From: Chitinophaga sp. HK235 | Lineage (GTDB): Bacteria > Bacteroidota > Bacteroidia > Chitinophagales > Chitinophagaceae | Direction of reading: 5' to 3' | NCBI RefSeq assembly: GCF_018255755.1 | Contig: NZ_CP073766.1 | Location: forward strand, 5,516,501 to 5,580,500 | Length of the DNA: 64,000 bases | Shown here: positions 15,770 to 24,161 of the stretch, piece by piece | Layout: each line of letters opens with the position of its first letter | Numbering within the stretch: position 1 is the stretch's first letter | Notes under the pieces: generated by a model | The model's input: the letters and a program-made list of their open reading frames with translations, nothing else | The model's database searches: none | What the model was told of the DNA's origin: nothing | Position numbers and translations under genes: made by a program

Positions 15770-17578
15770 TCAGCTTTTTTGATGGAAATGGTCCCACACC
15801 AGTTTTGCCTTGGCGGCGCCTACTTCATTGGTGAGATCTTCTTCGGAAAGCTGTTTGATTTTGGCTACGGATCGGAATGTTTTCAACAGCTGGGTAGCCG
15901 TTTGCTGCCCTATGCCCTTAATGGTTTCCAGCTCGTTTTTAAAGGTGCCCTTGCTGCGTTTCTGCCGGTGGAAGGTAATACCAAAACGGTGTACTTCATC
16001 ACGGACACGACGTATGAGTTTCAGGCTTTCACTGTTGAAGGGCAACTTGATACTCTCTGAATCGCCGGGGAAAAATATTTCTTCTTCATTTTTGGCCAGA
16101 CCTACTACGGTCATGCTGCCTATGAGGCCCAGCTCGCGGATACTCTCCATGGCCGACCCGAGCTGGCCTTTACCACCGTCGATGATCACCAGCTGAGGCA
16201 GCGGCTGTTGCTCTGCCAGCAAACGGGAATAACGGCGGTATACTACTTCCTTCATGGAAGCAAAGTCATTGATACCTTCTACGGTCTTGATATTAAAATG
16301 ACGGTAATCTTTTTTGGATGCTACGCCGTCTTTAAATACCACGCAGGCGGATACAGGATAGCTGCCCTGGAAGTTGGAGTTATCGAAACACTCAATATGT
16401 TCAGGTAAGGCGGGCAGCTCAAGATCGGCCTGGAGCTGGTACAGCACCTGTTTTCTTTCCATATCGCTTTTACCTTCCAGGTGTAGTATCTTCTTGCGGT
16501 ATAATTCGTCTTTGAAGTAATTAACGTTTTTCTCAGACAGTTCCAGCAGTTTCTTTTTGTCTCCTCCTTTGGGTACGGTAATAGTCACGTTGCTTTCCGG
16601 ATATTCTAACGGGAAAGGCACTACGATTTCTGTAGTGATACTTTTAAACACGTCCCGCAGGTAGGCGATAGCATAGGTGAGCACTTCTTCATCTCCTTCT
16701 TCCAGTTGTTTCTCCAGGGTTACGGTTTTGGTATCGGAGATGGTACCGTTCAGGATGCGGAGGTAGTTTACGTAAGCGTGGTTGCCGTCACTGATGATAG
16801 AGAAGACGTCCACATTGCCCATGCGGGTATTGACGATAGTGGATTTGGCGGAATAGTTTTCCAGGCTTTCGATCTTTTTGCGCATGATCTCGGCCTTTTC
16901 AAACTCCATGGCGGCGGCGTACTGCAGCATTTGTTCCTTGAAGAGGTTGACCACAGGTGCGAGGTTGCCTTTCAACACGTTTTTAACCTGCATCAGACCT
17001 TCGCGGTAATCTTCTTCACTCTGCAGTCCTTCACAGGGGCCTTTACAGTTGCCCAGATGGTATTCCAGGCATACCTTGAACTTACCTTTTTTGATGTTCT
17101 GGTCAGACAGGTTCAGGTTGCAGGTACGCAGGGGGATATTGTATTTGATCACTTCCAGTATTTCCCGGACGCGGCCAACGGACGTGAAGGGGCCGAGGTA
17201 ATCGGAACCGTCTTTTATCACGTTGCGCGTAAAAAACACACGAGGAAAAGGTTCATGTTTGATAACGATATACGGGTAGGTTTTATCGTCTTTCAGGTTG
17301 ATGTTGTACCGTGGCTGGAATTGTTTGATAAGGGAGTTTTCCAGCAGAAAGGCGTCCTGCTCTGAATCCACGATGGTAAACTCGATGTGGTGGATATGTT
17401 CCACGAGTTTACGGGTTTTGAAGCTGTCGTGATATTTGACGAAATAGGAACTTACCCGTTTGCGCAGGCTTTTGGCCTTACCTACATAGAGTAGGGTGCC
17501 TGCCTGGTCGTAGTATTTGTAGATACCGGCATCGAGCGGTATAGTATGTGATATCTGTTGAAACTCGGCTGCTGTCAT
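15770..17578 (-). CDS. uvrC: Excinuclease ABC subunit C
   Basis: This 602-residue protein has all UvrC parts in order. These are a GIY-YIG nuclease domain (AGIYKYYDQAGTLLYVGKAK, about residues 17-36), the Cys-rich region CNLNL...CLEYHLGNCKGPC (about 150-180), the UVR motif that binds UvrB (about 205-240), and the RNase H-like endonuclease core with ECFDNSNFQG and VIIDGGKGQL. HhH motifs (IKGIGQQTATQLL) lie near the C terminus. It makes the 3' and 5' incisions in nucleotide excision repair. It follows a lipoprotein gene by four bases and is probably cotranscribed with it. Confidence 0.95.
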   Translation of the reverse strand: MTAAEFQQISHTIPLDAGIYKYYDQAGTLLYVGKAKSLRKRVSSYFVKYHDSFKTRKLVEHIHHIEFTIVDSEQDAFLLENSLIKQFQPRYNINLKDDKTYPYIVIKHEPFPRVFFTRNVIKDGSDYLGPFTSVGRVREILEVIKYNIPLRTCNLNLSDQNIKKGKFKVCLEYHLGNCKGPCEGLQSEEDYREGLMQVKNVLKGNLAPVVNLFKEQMLQYAAAMEFEKAEIMRKKIESLENYSAKSTIVNTRMGNVDVFSIISDGNHAYVNYLRILNGTISDTKTVTLEKQLEEGDEEVLTYAIAYLRDVFKSITTEIVVPFPLEYPESNVTITVPKGGDKKKLLELSEKNVNYFKDELYRKKILHLEGKSDMERKQVLYQLQADLELPALPEHIECFDNSNFQGSYPVSACVVFKDGVASKKDYRHFNIKTVEGINDFASMKEVVYRRYSRLLAEQQPLPQLVIIDGGKGQLGSAMESIRELGLIGSMTVVGLAKNEEEIFFPGDSESIKLPFNSESLKLIRRVRDEVHRFGITFHRQKRSKGTFKNELETIKGIGQQTATQLLKTFRSVAKIKQLSEEDLTNEVGAAKAKLVWDHFHQKS

Positions 17579-17582
17579 GTGT

Positions 17583-18167
17583 TTACATCCTGTTTTTAGG
17601 AGTGATCGCTACGCTGACTTCCGTTTCTTTCGGTGTCAGAAAAGCTATCTTCTGGAAGGTAGCGATCCTAATGGTTTTATCCTGCTGGTAAAACAGGTCC
17701 TGCCGGTACTCGTACACCATGTTGCTGGTGTAGGAGTGGATGTTCACCTGTTGTATATTCCCATTCTTATCGAGTTCCATCGTGATTTCAGACGGGAAGG
17801 TTTGTTTTCCCTTTGACTGGTAGATGATGGATCTCCGGCCGGAGAAGGGATCATACAGGCTGGAGGTATCATATTCATCCCGGAGGGAAGGCTTGTTAAG
17901 ATCTATGTCGGTGAACGGTTTAAGCAGGTCCTGAACGGCGGTGCTGTCTGTTCCGGGGATGTTGGTGGTTATTTTGGCACCGTTGAGCGTGACTGCTTTC
18001 TGCAGGTTGAAATTGCCGGCACGGATACGTGCCTTTTCTCCGTTGAAGTAAGCTGGCAGTGGCTCAAATTTGGCCCCGGAGGCCGTTTTCATTGTTATAT
18101 TATCCTGGTGGCAGGCTATAAAACCGAATATGGTCAATAGTACCGTTGCGTAGCGGTAGTGTTTCAT
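17583..18167 (-). CDS. Predicted lipoprotein of unknown family
   Basis: This 194-residue protein starts with a lipoprotein signal (MKHYRYATVLLTIFGFIAC; lipidated Cys19). The mature part has a strand-rich look with no motif I recognise; GRRSIIYQSKGKQTFPSEITMELDKNGNIQ may be a beta-hairpin region. It is the first gene of a two-gene unit with uvrC. A TAATTTTG promoter box ends only four bases before its ATG, implying an almost leaderless transcript if the box is used. The function is unknown. Confidence 0.7.
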   Translation of the reverse strand: MKHYRYATVLLTIFGFIACHQDNITMKTASGAKFEPLPAYFNGEKARIRAGNFNLQKAVTLNGAKITTNIPGTDSTAVQDLLKPFTDIDLNKPSLRDEYDTSSLYDPFSGRRSIIYQSKGKQTFPSEITMELDKNGNIQQVNIHSYTSNMVYEYRQDLFYQQDKTIRIATFQKIAFLTPKETEVSVAITPKNRM

Positions 18168-18171
18168 ACAA

Positions 18172-18179
18172 CAAAATTA
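18172..18179 (-). promoter_or_regulatory. Bacteroidota -7 box (TAATTTTG)
   Basis: TAnnTTTG match on the minus strand directly before the lipoprotein gene. A transcript from it would start at about 18168, one base before the ATG at 18167. Confidence 0.4.
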
Positions 18180-18198
18180 GCACTTAAATATGGGTCAG

Positions 18199-18225
18199 AA
18201 AAAATGCGCCGTAAAAACGGCGCAT
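18199..18225 (-). terminator. Minus-strand terminator downstream of gpmI
   Basis: Read on the minus strand, the 8-bp stem ATGCGCCG/CGGCGCAT with a TTTTTA loop is followed by six T. It is about 240 bases past the gpmI stop codon. Confidence 0.65.
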
Positions 18226-18392
18226 CGATGCATGAGCAAATCTGTCGAGAGCACTAAAAATATGAAAATCAGTCAGTCAGACTGAGATTATGTCAAAACG
18301 GTTTTAGTTAAACGGGAGAAGTGAATGAAAAGTTACATGACGGGGATATTTTTTTTCACACAAAGGTGTGAAAGCGGGAAGATGTAGCATGA

Positions 18393-18444
18393 CAAAGGCG
18401 CCGGGCGGGAAATTTTTTTTTCTTCCTGTTGCCCGGCGCCTTTG
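18393..18444. repeat. 14-bp GC-rich inverted repeat
   Basis: CAAAGGCGCCGGGC at 18393-18406 pairs perfectly with 18431-18444 around a 24-base loop that contains a run of T. It lies 22 bases past the gpmI stop codon. Neither strand has a good T-tract right after the stem, so it may stabilise mRNA or assist termination rather than be a standard terminator. Confidence 0.6.
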
Positions 18445-18465
18445 CGTGAATTTTTTATGTCGAAC

Positions 18466-19989
18466 CTATACCAGCAGGTTACCTGTCATTTCCTTCGGAA
18501 TGGGCAGGCCCATGAAGTGCAGGATGGTAGGTGCGATATCGCCCAGTTTACCATCTTTTACTTTACCCTGGAAGTCGTTGCTGATGATAAAGAAAGGAAC
18601 GAGGTTGAGGGTGTGAGCAGTGTTGGGAGTACCATCTGCATTGACCATGTAGTCAGCGTTGCCATGATCGGCAGTGAGAAACACGGTGTAGTTGCTGGCC
18701 AGAGCGGCGGTTACCACTTTGCTTACGCAATGGTCTACTGTTTCCACGGCTTTCACTGCGGCGGAGAATACACCGGTATGGCCAACCATGTCGGCGTTGG
18801 CGAAGTTGAGGCAGACGAAGTCGGCGGATTTTTCCTGCAGTACGGGCACGATGACATCCGTTACTTCATTGGCGCTCATTTCCGGTTTGAGATCGTAGGT
18901 GGCTACTTTAGGAGAAGGAACGATGATTCTGCGTTCGCCATCGAATTCTTTTTCCCTTCCGCCGGAGAAGAAGAAAGATACGTGCGGATATTTTTCAGTT
19001 TCCGCGATGCGCACCTGTGTACGGTCTTCCTGCGCCAGTACCTCACCAATGGTCATGTTCAGGTTATCGTTTTCAAAGATGACATGAACGTTTTTATAGG
19101 TCTTGTCGTATTCCGTCATGGTGGTGTAGTACAACTGCAGCGGCTTCATACCGAAATCAGGGAATGCTTCCTGGGTGAGCACCTGGGAGATTTCGCGGCA
19201 ACGGTCGGTACGGAAGTTAAAGCAGAGTACTGCATCCCCTTCCTGGATGGTGGCCAGGGGTTTGTTCTGCTCATCCTGAACGATGATCGGTTTAATGAAT
19301 TCGTCTGTTACGCCTTCTGCATAGGATGCTTTGATGGCGGTAAACAGGTCGTGGGTGCCAGTACCGATGCCATTTACCAGGGCGTTGTAGGCCAGTTTCA
19401 CGCGTTCCCAGCGTTTGTCTCTGTCCATAGCATAATACCGGCCGGTAACGGAGGCTATTTTACCGGTTGCCTGCTGCAGGTGGGCCTGGAGGTCTTCCAG
19501 GAAGCCTAATCCGCTTTTAGGGTCGGTATCACGGCCGTCGGTGAAGGCATGTATATATACTTTTTCCAGGCCATTGGCTTTGGCGATGGAGGTAATTGCT
19601 TTCAGATGTTCGATATGGGAGTGTACGCCGCCATTGCTCACGAGGCCCAGCAGGTGCAGGGCTTTGTTGTTATTTTTGGCGTGGGCCATGGTTTCCAGCA
19701 GTACAGGATTGCTGGCCAGTTCTCCTTCGCGGATAGCTACGTTGATTCTTTGCAGCTCCTGGTAAACGATCCTTCCGGCGCCGATGTTAAGGTGACCTAC
19801 TTCAGAGTTGCCCATTTGCCCGTCCGGCAGCCCTACTGCTTCTCCGCAGGTTACGAGGTGGCTGTGTGGGTATTTGTTATATAGGCTGCTTACAAATGGT
19901 GTCTGTGCTTGTGCAATGGCATCGGCCGTAGGAACTTTACCTTCGCCCCATCCGTCCATAATTACGAGAATGGCTCTTTTCTTTTCCAT
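18466..19989 (-). CDS. gpmI: 2,3-bisphosphoglycerate-independent phosphoglycerate mutase
   Basis: This 507-residue glycolytic enzyme interconverts 3- and 2-phosphoglycerate using two Mn ions. The alkaline-phosphatase-like core shows the metal Asp at MDGWGE (residue 12) and the phosphorylated Ser62 in GQMGNSEVGHLNIGAGR. Further sites are the substrate loop VHSHIEHL and AFTDGRDTDP, and the C-terminal metal sites CLNFANADMVGHTG and LTADHGNADYM. Length and motif positions match the family exactly. It is the only gene of its transcript, with divergent DUF4783 gene upstream. Confidence 0.95.
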   Translation of the reverse strand: MEKKRAILVIMDGWGEGKVPTADAIAQAQTPFVSSLYNKYPHSHLVTCGEAVGLPDGQMGNSEVGHLNIGAGRIVYQELQRINVAIREGELASNPVLLETMAHAKNNNKALHLLGLVSNGGVHSHIEHLKAITSIAKANGLEKVYIHAFTDGRDTDPKSGLGFLEDLQAHLQQATGKIASVTGRYYAMDRDKRWERVKLAYNALVNGIGTGTHDLFTAIKASYAEGVTDEFIKPIIVQDEQNKPLATIQEGDAVLCFNFRTDRCREISQVLTQEAFPDFGMKPLQLYYTTMTEYDKTYKNVHVIFENDNLNMTIGEVLAQEDRTQVRIAETEKYPHVSFFFSGGREKEFDGERRIIVPSPKVATYDLKPEMSANEVTDVIVPVLQEKSADFVCLNFANADMVGHTGVFSAAVKAVETVDHCVSKVVTAALASNYTVFLTADHGNADYMVNADGTPNTAHTLNLVPFFIISNDFQGKVKDGKLGDIAPTILHFMGLPIPKEMTGNLLV

Positions 19990-20291
19990 ACCTGTCTGGT
20001 TAAGGTTAATACTATTAATTCAAGGGAGGTGAAAGTACTGATAATGATGCTGAATACTTTCTAAATTTTTTACAAAAATAAAAGTTAATCGAAAAATTAT
20101 CTATACCTCCTACCCTGATTACATTTTGATAACCAGTTATTCGAATATATTTACATATTATTTTGTCGTTATGATTTAATGCTTCATTGCTACCACGATG
20201 ATGTGATTTTATTGATTTGCAGTGGGTTTGGCATAGTTTTCGCATTTAATTTGTGTTGATTTAAAGTTACTTTTTAATAAAAAAACTGACA
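19990..20291. other. AT-rich divergent promoter region
   Basis: This 302-base spacer lies between gpmI (minus) and the DUF4783 gene (plus). It is AT-rich and carries no terminator. Possible promoter-like text for the plus gene (TTTG, then TTAATTTG) sits near 20228-20255 but does not fit the consensus spacing exactly. No gene is seen. Confidence 0.35.
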
Positions 20292-20705
20292 ATGAAGAAG
20301 CTATTGATTGTGCTAGCGGTGTTGTTGGGAGGAATTATTTCGGCATTTGCGCTGTCGGCAAACTCATATGAAGATCATTCGGTAGCAGGACCATTTGAAG
20401 ATGTAGTGGGCGCTATCAAACAAGGTGATGTAAGCGGTTTATCCCGTTACCTGGACAACAATGTGGAAATCAATATTGGCGGTAAAGCCAATTCCTATAG
20501 TAAAGCACAGGCGGAAATCATTCTAAAGGATTTCTTTTCTAAAAATCAGGTGAAGTCATTTGAGCTGGTACACCAGGGAGGTGAAACTTCCAGGTTCGGT
20601 ATCGGTAATCTGACCACCTCCGGCGGGAATTACAGGCTTTCCTTCTTCCTCCAGAAGAAAGGAGGATCGATGGTCCTGAATGAGCTGAGATTCGAAAGTA
20701 AGTAA
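20292..20705 (+). CDS. DUF4783 secreted protein
   Basis: This 137-residue protein has a signal peptide (about residues 1-20, MKKLLIVLAVLLGGIISAFA) and an NTF2-like fold typical of DUF4783. It has GAIKQGDVSGLSRYLDNNVEINI, then SKAQAEIILKDFFSKN, then strand-forming YRLSFFLQKKGGSMVLNELR. DUF4783 is restricted largely to Bacteroidota and has no known role; in many genomes it is near nadC, as here. Ends at a terminator, 210 bases before nadC. Confidence 0.82.
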   Translation: MKKLLIVLAVLLGGIISAFALSANSYEDHSVAGPFEDVVGAIKQGDVSGLSRYLDNNVEINIGGKANSYSKAQAEIILKDFFSKNQVKSFELVHQGGETSRFGIGNLTTSGGNYRLSFFLQKKGGSMVLNELRFESK

Positions 20706-20737
20706 AATAAGACCACATAAATTGATTGAAAAGGCCT

Positions 20738-20768
20738 GTGCCCCGCTATTAATTGCGGGGCACTTTTT
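20738..20768 (+). terminator. Rho-independent terminator
   Basis: The 9-bp stem GTGCCCCGC/GCGGGGCAC has a TATTAATT loop and five T. It ends the DUF4783 gene. Confidence 0.85.
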
Positions 20769-20915
20769 ATTTTTGCAGCGGTTTCACGGAAAGAAACAAT
20801 AGATGCAGTAATACAAAGGTGCTGCAGACTTCGTTTCTTACGGGCATCATTCATGTAAAGGTATGGGTAGGCAATTTGCTACCTTTATTCTTTGCGAGCT
20901 AAAATTCACGCACAT

Positions 20916-21767
20916 ATGTTAGATGAAACAGCGCTGAACGCGTTTATCAGGAGTGCCCTGGCAGAAGATATCGGAAATGGCGACCACTCTACGTTGGCTT
21001 GTATCCCTCCTACCGCCAAAGGAAAAGCTTTGCTGAAGATCAAGGAAAACGGTATCCTGGCGGGTATGGAAGTGGCGGAAGCCATATTTAAGTGGCTGGA
21101 TATGTATGCGGTGTTTAAGCCGTTAAAGAAAGATGGTGATACGATGGTGGCTGGTGAGGCTGCTTTTGAAATAGAGGCTGCCGTACATACCCTGCTGATG
21201 GGTGAAAGACTGGTGCTCAACTGTATGCAGCGGATGAGTGGCATCGCTACCCTCACCCGCCAGTATGTAGACCGCCTGCAGGGATATCATACCCGTATCC
21301 TCGATACTCGCAAAACCACGCCCAACTTCCGTATGCTGGAAAAGGAAGCAGTTCGTATAGGCGGTGGCGTTAATCACCGCATGGGGCTTTATGATATGGT
21401 GATGCTGAAAGACAATCATATCGATTTTGCCGGCGGGATTACCGCTGCGGTCAACAAAACCGTGGCCTATCTCGCAGAAAAAAAACTGCCACTGAAAATA
21501 GAGGTGGAAACACGTAACCTCGACGACGTCAGGGAAGCGCTGGCTGTAGGGCATGTAGATCGTATCATGCTGGACAACTTCACCCCCGAACAAATTACAG
21601 CCGCCATGGCGATCATCGACGGAAAGGTGGAAACAGAAGCCTCCGGCGGGATCACCCTCGATACCTTACAGGATTATGCAAAGACGGGCGTAGACTTTAT
21701 CTCCGTAGGCGCTATTATACATCATGCTGTAAGCCTGGACCTGAGCCTGAAAGCGATTATACCTTAA
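20916..21767 (+). CDS. nadC: Nicotinate-nucleotide pyrophosphorylase (carboxylating)
   Basis: This 283-residue enzyme makes nicotinate mononucleotide from quinolinate and PRPP in NAD synthesis. Signature segments are ALAEDIGNGDHSTLA at the N terminus, ERLVLNCMQRMSGIAT, LDTRKTTPNFRMLEKEAV, GGGVNHRMGLYDMVMLKDNH, IEVETRNLDDVREAL and the C-terminal ASGGITLDTLQDYAKTGVDFISVG. The frame is open from a TTG at 20892, but the ATG at 20916 gives the normal family start. It is followed after ten bases by a lipid kinase gene. Confidence 0.94.
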   Translation: MLDETALNAFIRSALAEDIGNGDHSTLACIPPTAKGKALLKIKENGILAGMEVAEAIFKWLDMYAVFKPLKKDGDTMVAGEAAFEIEAAVHTLLMGERLVLNCMQRMSGIATLTRQYVDRLQGYHTRILDTRKTTPNFRMLEKEAVRIGGGVNHRMGLYDMVMLKDNHIDFAGGITAAVNKTVAYLAEKKLPLKIEVETRNLDDVREALAVGHVDRIMLDNFTPEQITAAMAIIDGKVETEASGGITLDTLQDYAKTGVDFISVGAIIHHAVSLDLSLKAIIP

Positions 21768-21777
21768 AACAGTTTTT

Positions 21778-22659
21778 TTGAAGAAGATCCTTTTTATCAT
21801 AAACCGCAAGGCGGGCACTGATCGTGAGAAACGGCTGGAAGGTGCTATCAACAGGCACTTCCCGGCAAGCAAGTACGACGTGCGTATTACGCATCTTGCC
21901 TATCTGGGCCACGGCGCCGACCTGGCCCGGGAAGCTGTTGTCAACGGTGTAGATACCGTTGTGGCCGTTGGTGGAGATGGCTCCATCAATGAAATAGCCC
22001 AGGGACTCGTAGACTCAAACACCGCGATGGCCATACTGCCGCTTGGCAGTGGCAACGGACTGGCCCGCGCCCTTAAAATACCACTCGACGTAGACAAGGC
22101 ATTGCAGCTGATAGTAGCCAACAAACAACGTCCCATTGATGTAGGATATGCAAATGAACATCTGTTCCTCAGCAATGCCGGTGTAGGTTTCGATGCACTG
22201 ATAGCAGAACAATTCAAGCATACCAAAAAACGCGGACTGCTGGGATATGCCAAACTGGTATTAAAAAGCTTCAGTAGCTACAATCCGGAAGCTTATCACA
22301 TCAGCATTGACGGCCGCAAGCTCGACGAAAAGGCATTCCTGCTGACAGTAGCCAATGGCAACCAGTTTGGTTATGAATTCAAACTGGCGCCCGGCGCCAG
22401 CGTATTCGACGGGCAACTGGACCTCTGTATCATGCCTCCGGTGCGCTTTTATCACCTGTTGCCGGTAAGCATTTATTCCTTACTGGGCAATATCGATAAA
22501 ACGCGCTATCTTAAACATCTCACCGGTAAAGAAATCATCATCCATAGTAATTCCCTGCAATATCTGCAGGTAGACGGTGATGCAGTACCGGTAGGCGGCG
22601 ACGGCAGCGTAAAGCTTACCATAAAACCCGCCGCCATCAAGGTAGTTGTGAATGAATAA
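21778..22659 (+). CDS. Diacylglycerol/lipid kinase (YegS/DagK family)
   Basis: This 293-residue protein has the diacylglycerol-kinase catalytic fold. The glycine-rich ATP site is VVAVGGDGSINEIAQGL (about residues 60-80), followed by LPLGSGNGLARALKIP and VGYANEHLFLSNAGVGFDA. These enzymes phosphorylate diacylglycerol or related lipids at the membrane. No ATG or GTG is available near the start, so a TTG at 21778 is used, ten bases after the nadC stop codon. This implies translational coupling. The exact lipid substrate is not known. Confidence 0.85.
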   Translation: MKKILFIINRKAGTDREKRLEGAINRHFPASKYDVRITHLAYLGHGADLAREAVVNGVDTVVAVGGDGSINEIAQGLVDSNTAMAILPLGSGNGLARALKIPLDVDKALQLIVANKQRPIDVGYANEHLFLSNAGVGFDALIAEQFKHTKKRGLLGYAKLVLKSFSSYNPEAYHISIDGRKLDEKAFLLTVANGNQFGYEFKLAPGASVFDGQLDLCIMPPVRFYHLLPVSIYSLLGNIDKTRYLKHLTGKEIIIHSNSLQYLQVDGDAVPVGGDGSVKLTIKPAAIKVVVNE

Positions 22660-22678
22660 ATTTTAAATGATTTGAGTT

Positions 22679-23014
22679 ATGTCCAAGAAGAAAAATACCT
22701 CCGGCGGGATTGTGTATTCCACTGATCCCAACTTCTCCATCGAACCGGAACATACAGAAGAACAGGAAACCCTCTCCCCTGCTCTGCAGCAGCTGAGGGT
22801 GAAACTGGATACCAAACAAAGAGCCGGTAAAGTGGTAACGTTGATAGATGGCTTTGTTGGAAAAGAGGAAGACGTCGAAAAACTGGGCAAGGAACTGAAA
22901 ACCAAATGCGGTACCGGTGGTAGCGTAAAAGATGGTCAAATCCTTATCCAGGGTGATTATAAAGAGAAAGTGATAAAGTGGCTGCTCGATTGGGGCTATA
23001 AGAAAACGAAATAA
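22679..23014 (+). CDS. SUI1/eIF1-like translation factor (YciH family)
   Basis: This 111-residue protein has a charged N-terminal tail (residues 1-45) and an eIF1/SUI1 domain. The domain shows RAGKVVTLIDGFVGKEEDVEKLGKELKTKCGTGGSVKDGQI and GDYKEKVIKWLLDWGYK. Bacterial YciH proteins resemble eukaryotic eIF1 and may influence start-site selection on the ribosome. It is the last gene of nadC/lipid kinase/yciH, 19 bases after the kinase, and ends at a very strong terminator. Confidence 0.88.
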   Translation: MSKKKNTSGGIVYSTDPNFSIEPEHTEEQETLSPALQQLRVKLDTKQRAGKVVTLIDGFVGKEEDVEKLGKELKTKCGTGGSVKDGQILIQGDYKEKVIKWLLDWGYKKTK

Positions 23015-23016
23015 AT

Positions 23017-23066
23017 TTAATGGCCCTCAGTCGATGATGCCCGTATCGTCGACTGAGGGCCATTAA
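23017..23066. terminator. Bidirectional terminator between convergent genes
   Basis: A perfect 18-bp stem (23017-23034 with 23049-23066) has a 14-base loop. It begins two bases past the yciH stop codon and ends 14 bases from the stop codon of the convergent aldo/keto reductase gene, so it serves both strands. Confidence 0.75.
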
Positions 23067-23080
23067 TAAAATCTTCCGTA

Positions 23081-24073
23081 TTAGCGGTTCACCAGTTTCA
23101 GGGCTCCTTCTGAATACCGGGCACCGGCAATGGTACCAGCTTTCAGGATGGTATCTATTTTTTCAAGATCTGCACTGCTGAGTTGTACATCTGCCGCTGC
23201 TGCGTTTTCCTGCAGATATTTTCTGCGTTTGGTGCCAGGTATGGGCACGATATCTTCTCCTTGCGCCAGCAGCCATGCGAGTGACAGCTGAGCTGTAGTA
23301 ATACCTTTTTCCTTCGCAAAATTTTCCAAAGCTGTAACCGTCTGCAGATTTTGTTCGAAGTTGCCTTCCTGGAAACGGGGCAGGTTTCTGCGGAAATCAT
23401 CACTGCTCAGTGTAGCCGCATCCGTTATAGCACCTGTCGTCAGTCCTCTTCCCAGCGGGCTATAGGCTACCAGTGAGATACCCAGTTCACGGGTAGTTTT
23501 CAGGATCTCTCCTTCCACATCTCTGGTAAACAAAGAATATTCACTCTGCAGAGCAGCGATAGGATGTACTGCGTTCGCTTTCCGGATGGAAGCAGCGCTG
23601 GCTTCAGACAGGCCGAGGTACCGCACCTTTCCTTCCTTTACCAGTTCGGCCATGGCGCCTACTGTATCTTCGATGGGCACGTTCTCGTCTACACGATGTG
23701 CGTAGTAGAGGTCAATCACATCTACCTTCAGTCTTTTCAGGCTGGCTTCACAGGCCTGTTTCAGATATTTGGGAGACCCATCGAAAATGTAAGAACCATC
23801 TTCCTTGAATTTAAAGCCGAATTTGGTGGCCAGGAATATTTTGTCTCTTTTGGTAGCCAGTATTTTGGAGAGCAGTATTTCATTGGCACCCTGCCCATAC
23901 ATGTCTGCTGTGTCCAGGAAGTTGATACCCAGTTCGAGTGCCAGCTCCAGAGTGTTGAGCGATTCCGCTTCGTTGAAGTCGGTAGCATTACCATAGGCAA
24001 ATGACATACCCATGCAACCCAGTCCTATTGCGGAAATTGATTCACCTGTTTTTCCAAGTTTTCTGTACTGCAT
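23081..24073 (-). CDS. Aldo/keto reductase
   Basis: This 330-residue NADPH-dependent reductase has a TIM-barrel fold. The catalytic tetrad can be placed at INFLDTADMYGQG (Asp and Tyr, about residues 51-63), IFLATKFGF (Lys) and DLYYAHRVD (His). The NADP-binding end reads VPIPGTKRRKYLQENA. It resembles the AKR13-like general stress or aldehyde reductases; the physiological substrate is unknown. An AraC-family regulator is encoded just upstream on the same strand and is a likely controller. Confidence 0.88.
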   Translation of the reverse strand: MQYRKLGKTGESISAIGLGCMGMSFAYGNATDFNEAESLNTLELALELGINFLDTADMYGQGANEILLSKILATKRDKIFLATKFGFKFKEDGSYIFDGSPKYLKQACEASLKRLKVDVIDLYYAHRVDENVPIEDTVGAMAELVKEGKVRYLGLSEASAASIRKANAVHPIAALQSEYSLFTRDVEGEILKTTRELGISLVAYSPLGRGLTTGAITDAATLSSDDFRRNLPRFQEGNFEQNLQTVTALENFAKEKGITTAQLSLAWLLAQGEDIVPIPGTKRRKYLQENAAAADVQLSSADLEKIDTILKAGTIAGARYSEGALKLVNR

Positions 24074-24094
24074 ATAGTTAAATTTTTAGAGTAA

Positions 24095-24102
24095 CAAAAT
24101 TA
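24095..24102 (-). promoter_or_regulatory. Bacteroidota -7 box (TAATTTTG)
   Basis: TAnnTTTG match 21 bases before the start codon of the aldo/keto reductase, giving a short leader of about 18 bases. A TGTT lies about 21 bases upstream in the -33 position. Confidence 0.5.
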
Positions 24103-24161
24103 ACCAGTGATGTAGGGATAACAGTTGTAGCAGGCAAAGTATTAATTGTAAATATCAAAGA

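Larger units (their letters stand above)
18168..18465. other. Intergenic region with three hairpins downstream of gpmI
   Basis: This 298-base stretch contains an inverted repeat near 18393-18444, a small TTCACAC/GTGTGAA hairpin near 18358-18375, and a minus-strand terminator at 18204-18225. If gpmI mRNA ends at that terminator, it carries a structured 3' untranslated region of about 240 bases. No reading frame looks real. Confidence 0.4.

Noticed and set aside
18442..19509. A 355-codon plus-strand frame
   Set aside because: It is antisense to gpmI, whose active-site motifs are all intact on the minus strand; it reflects codon bias of the real gene.
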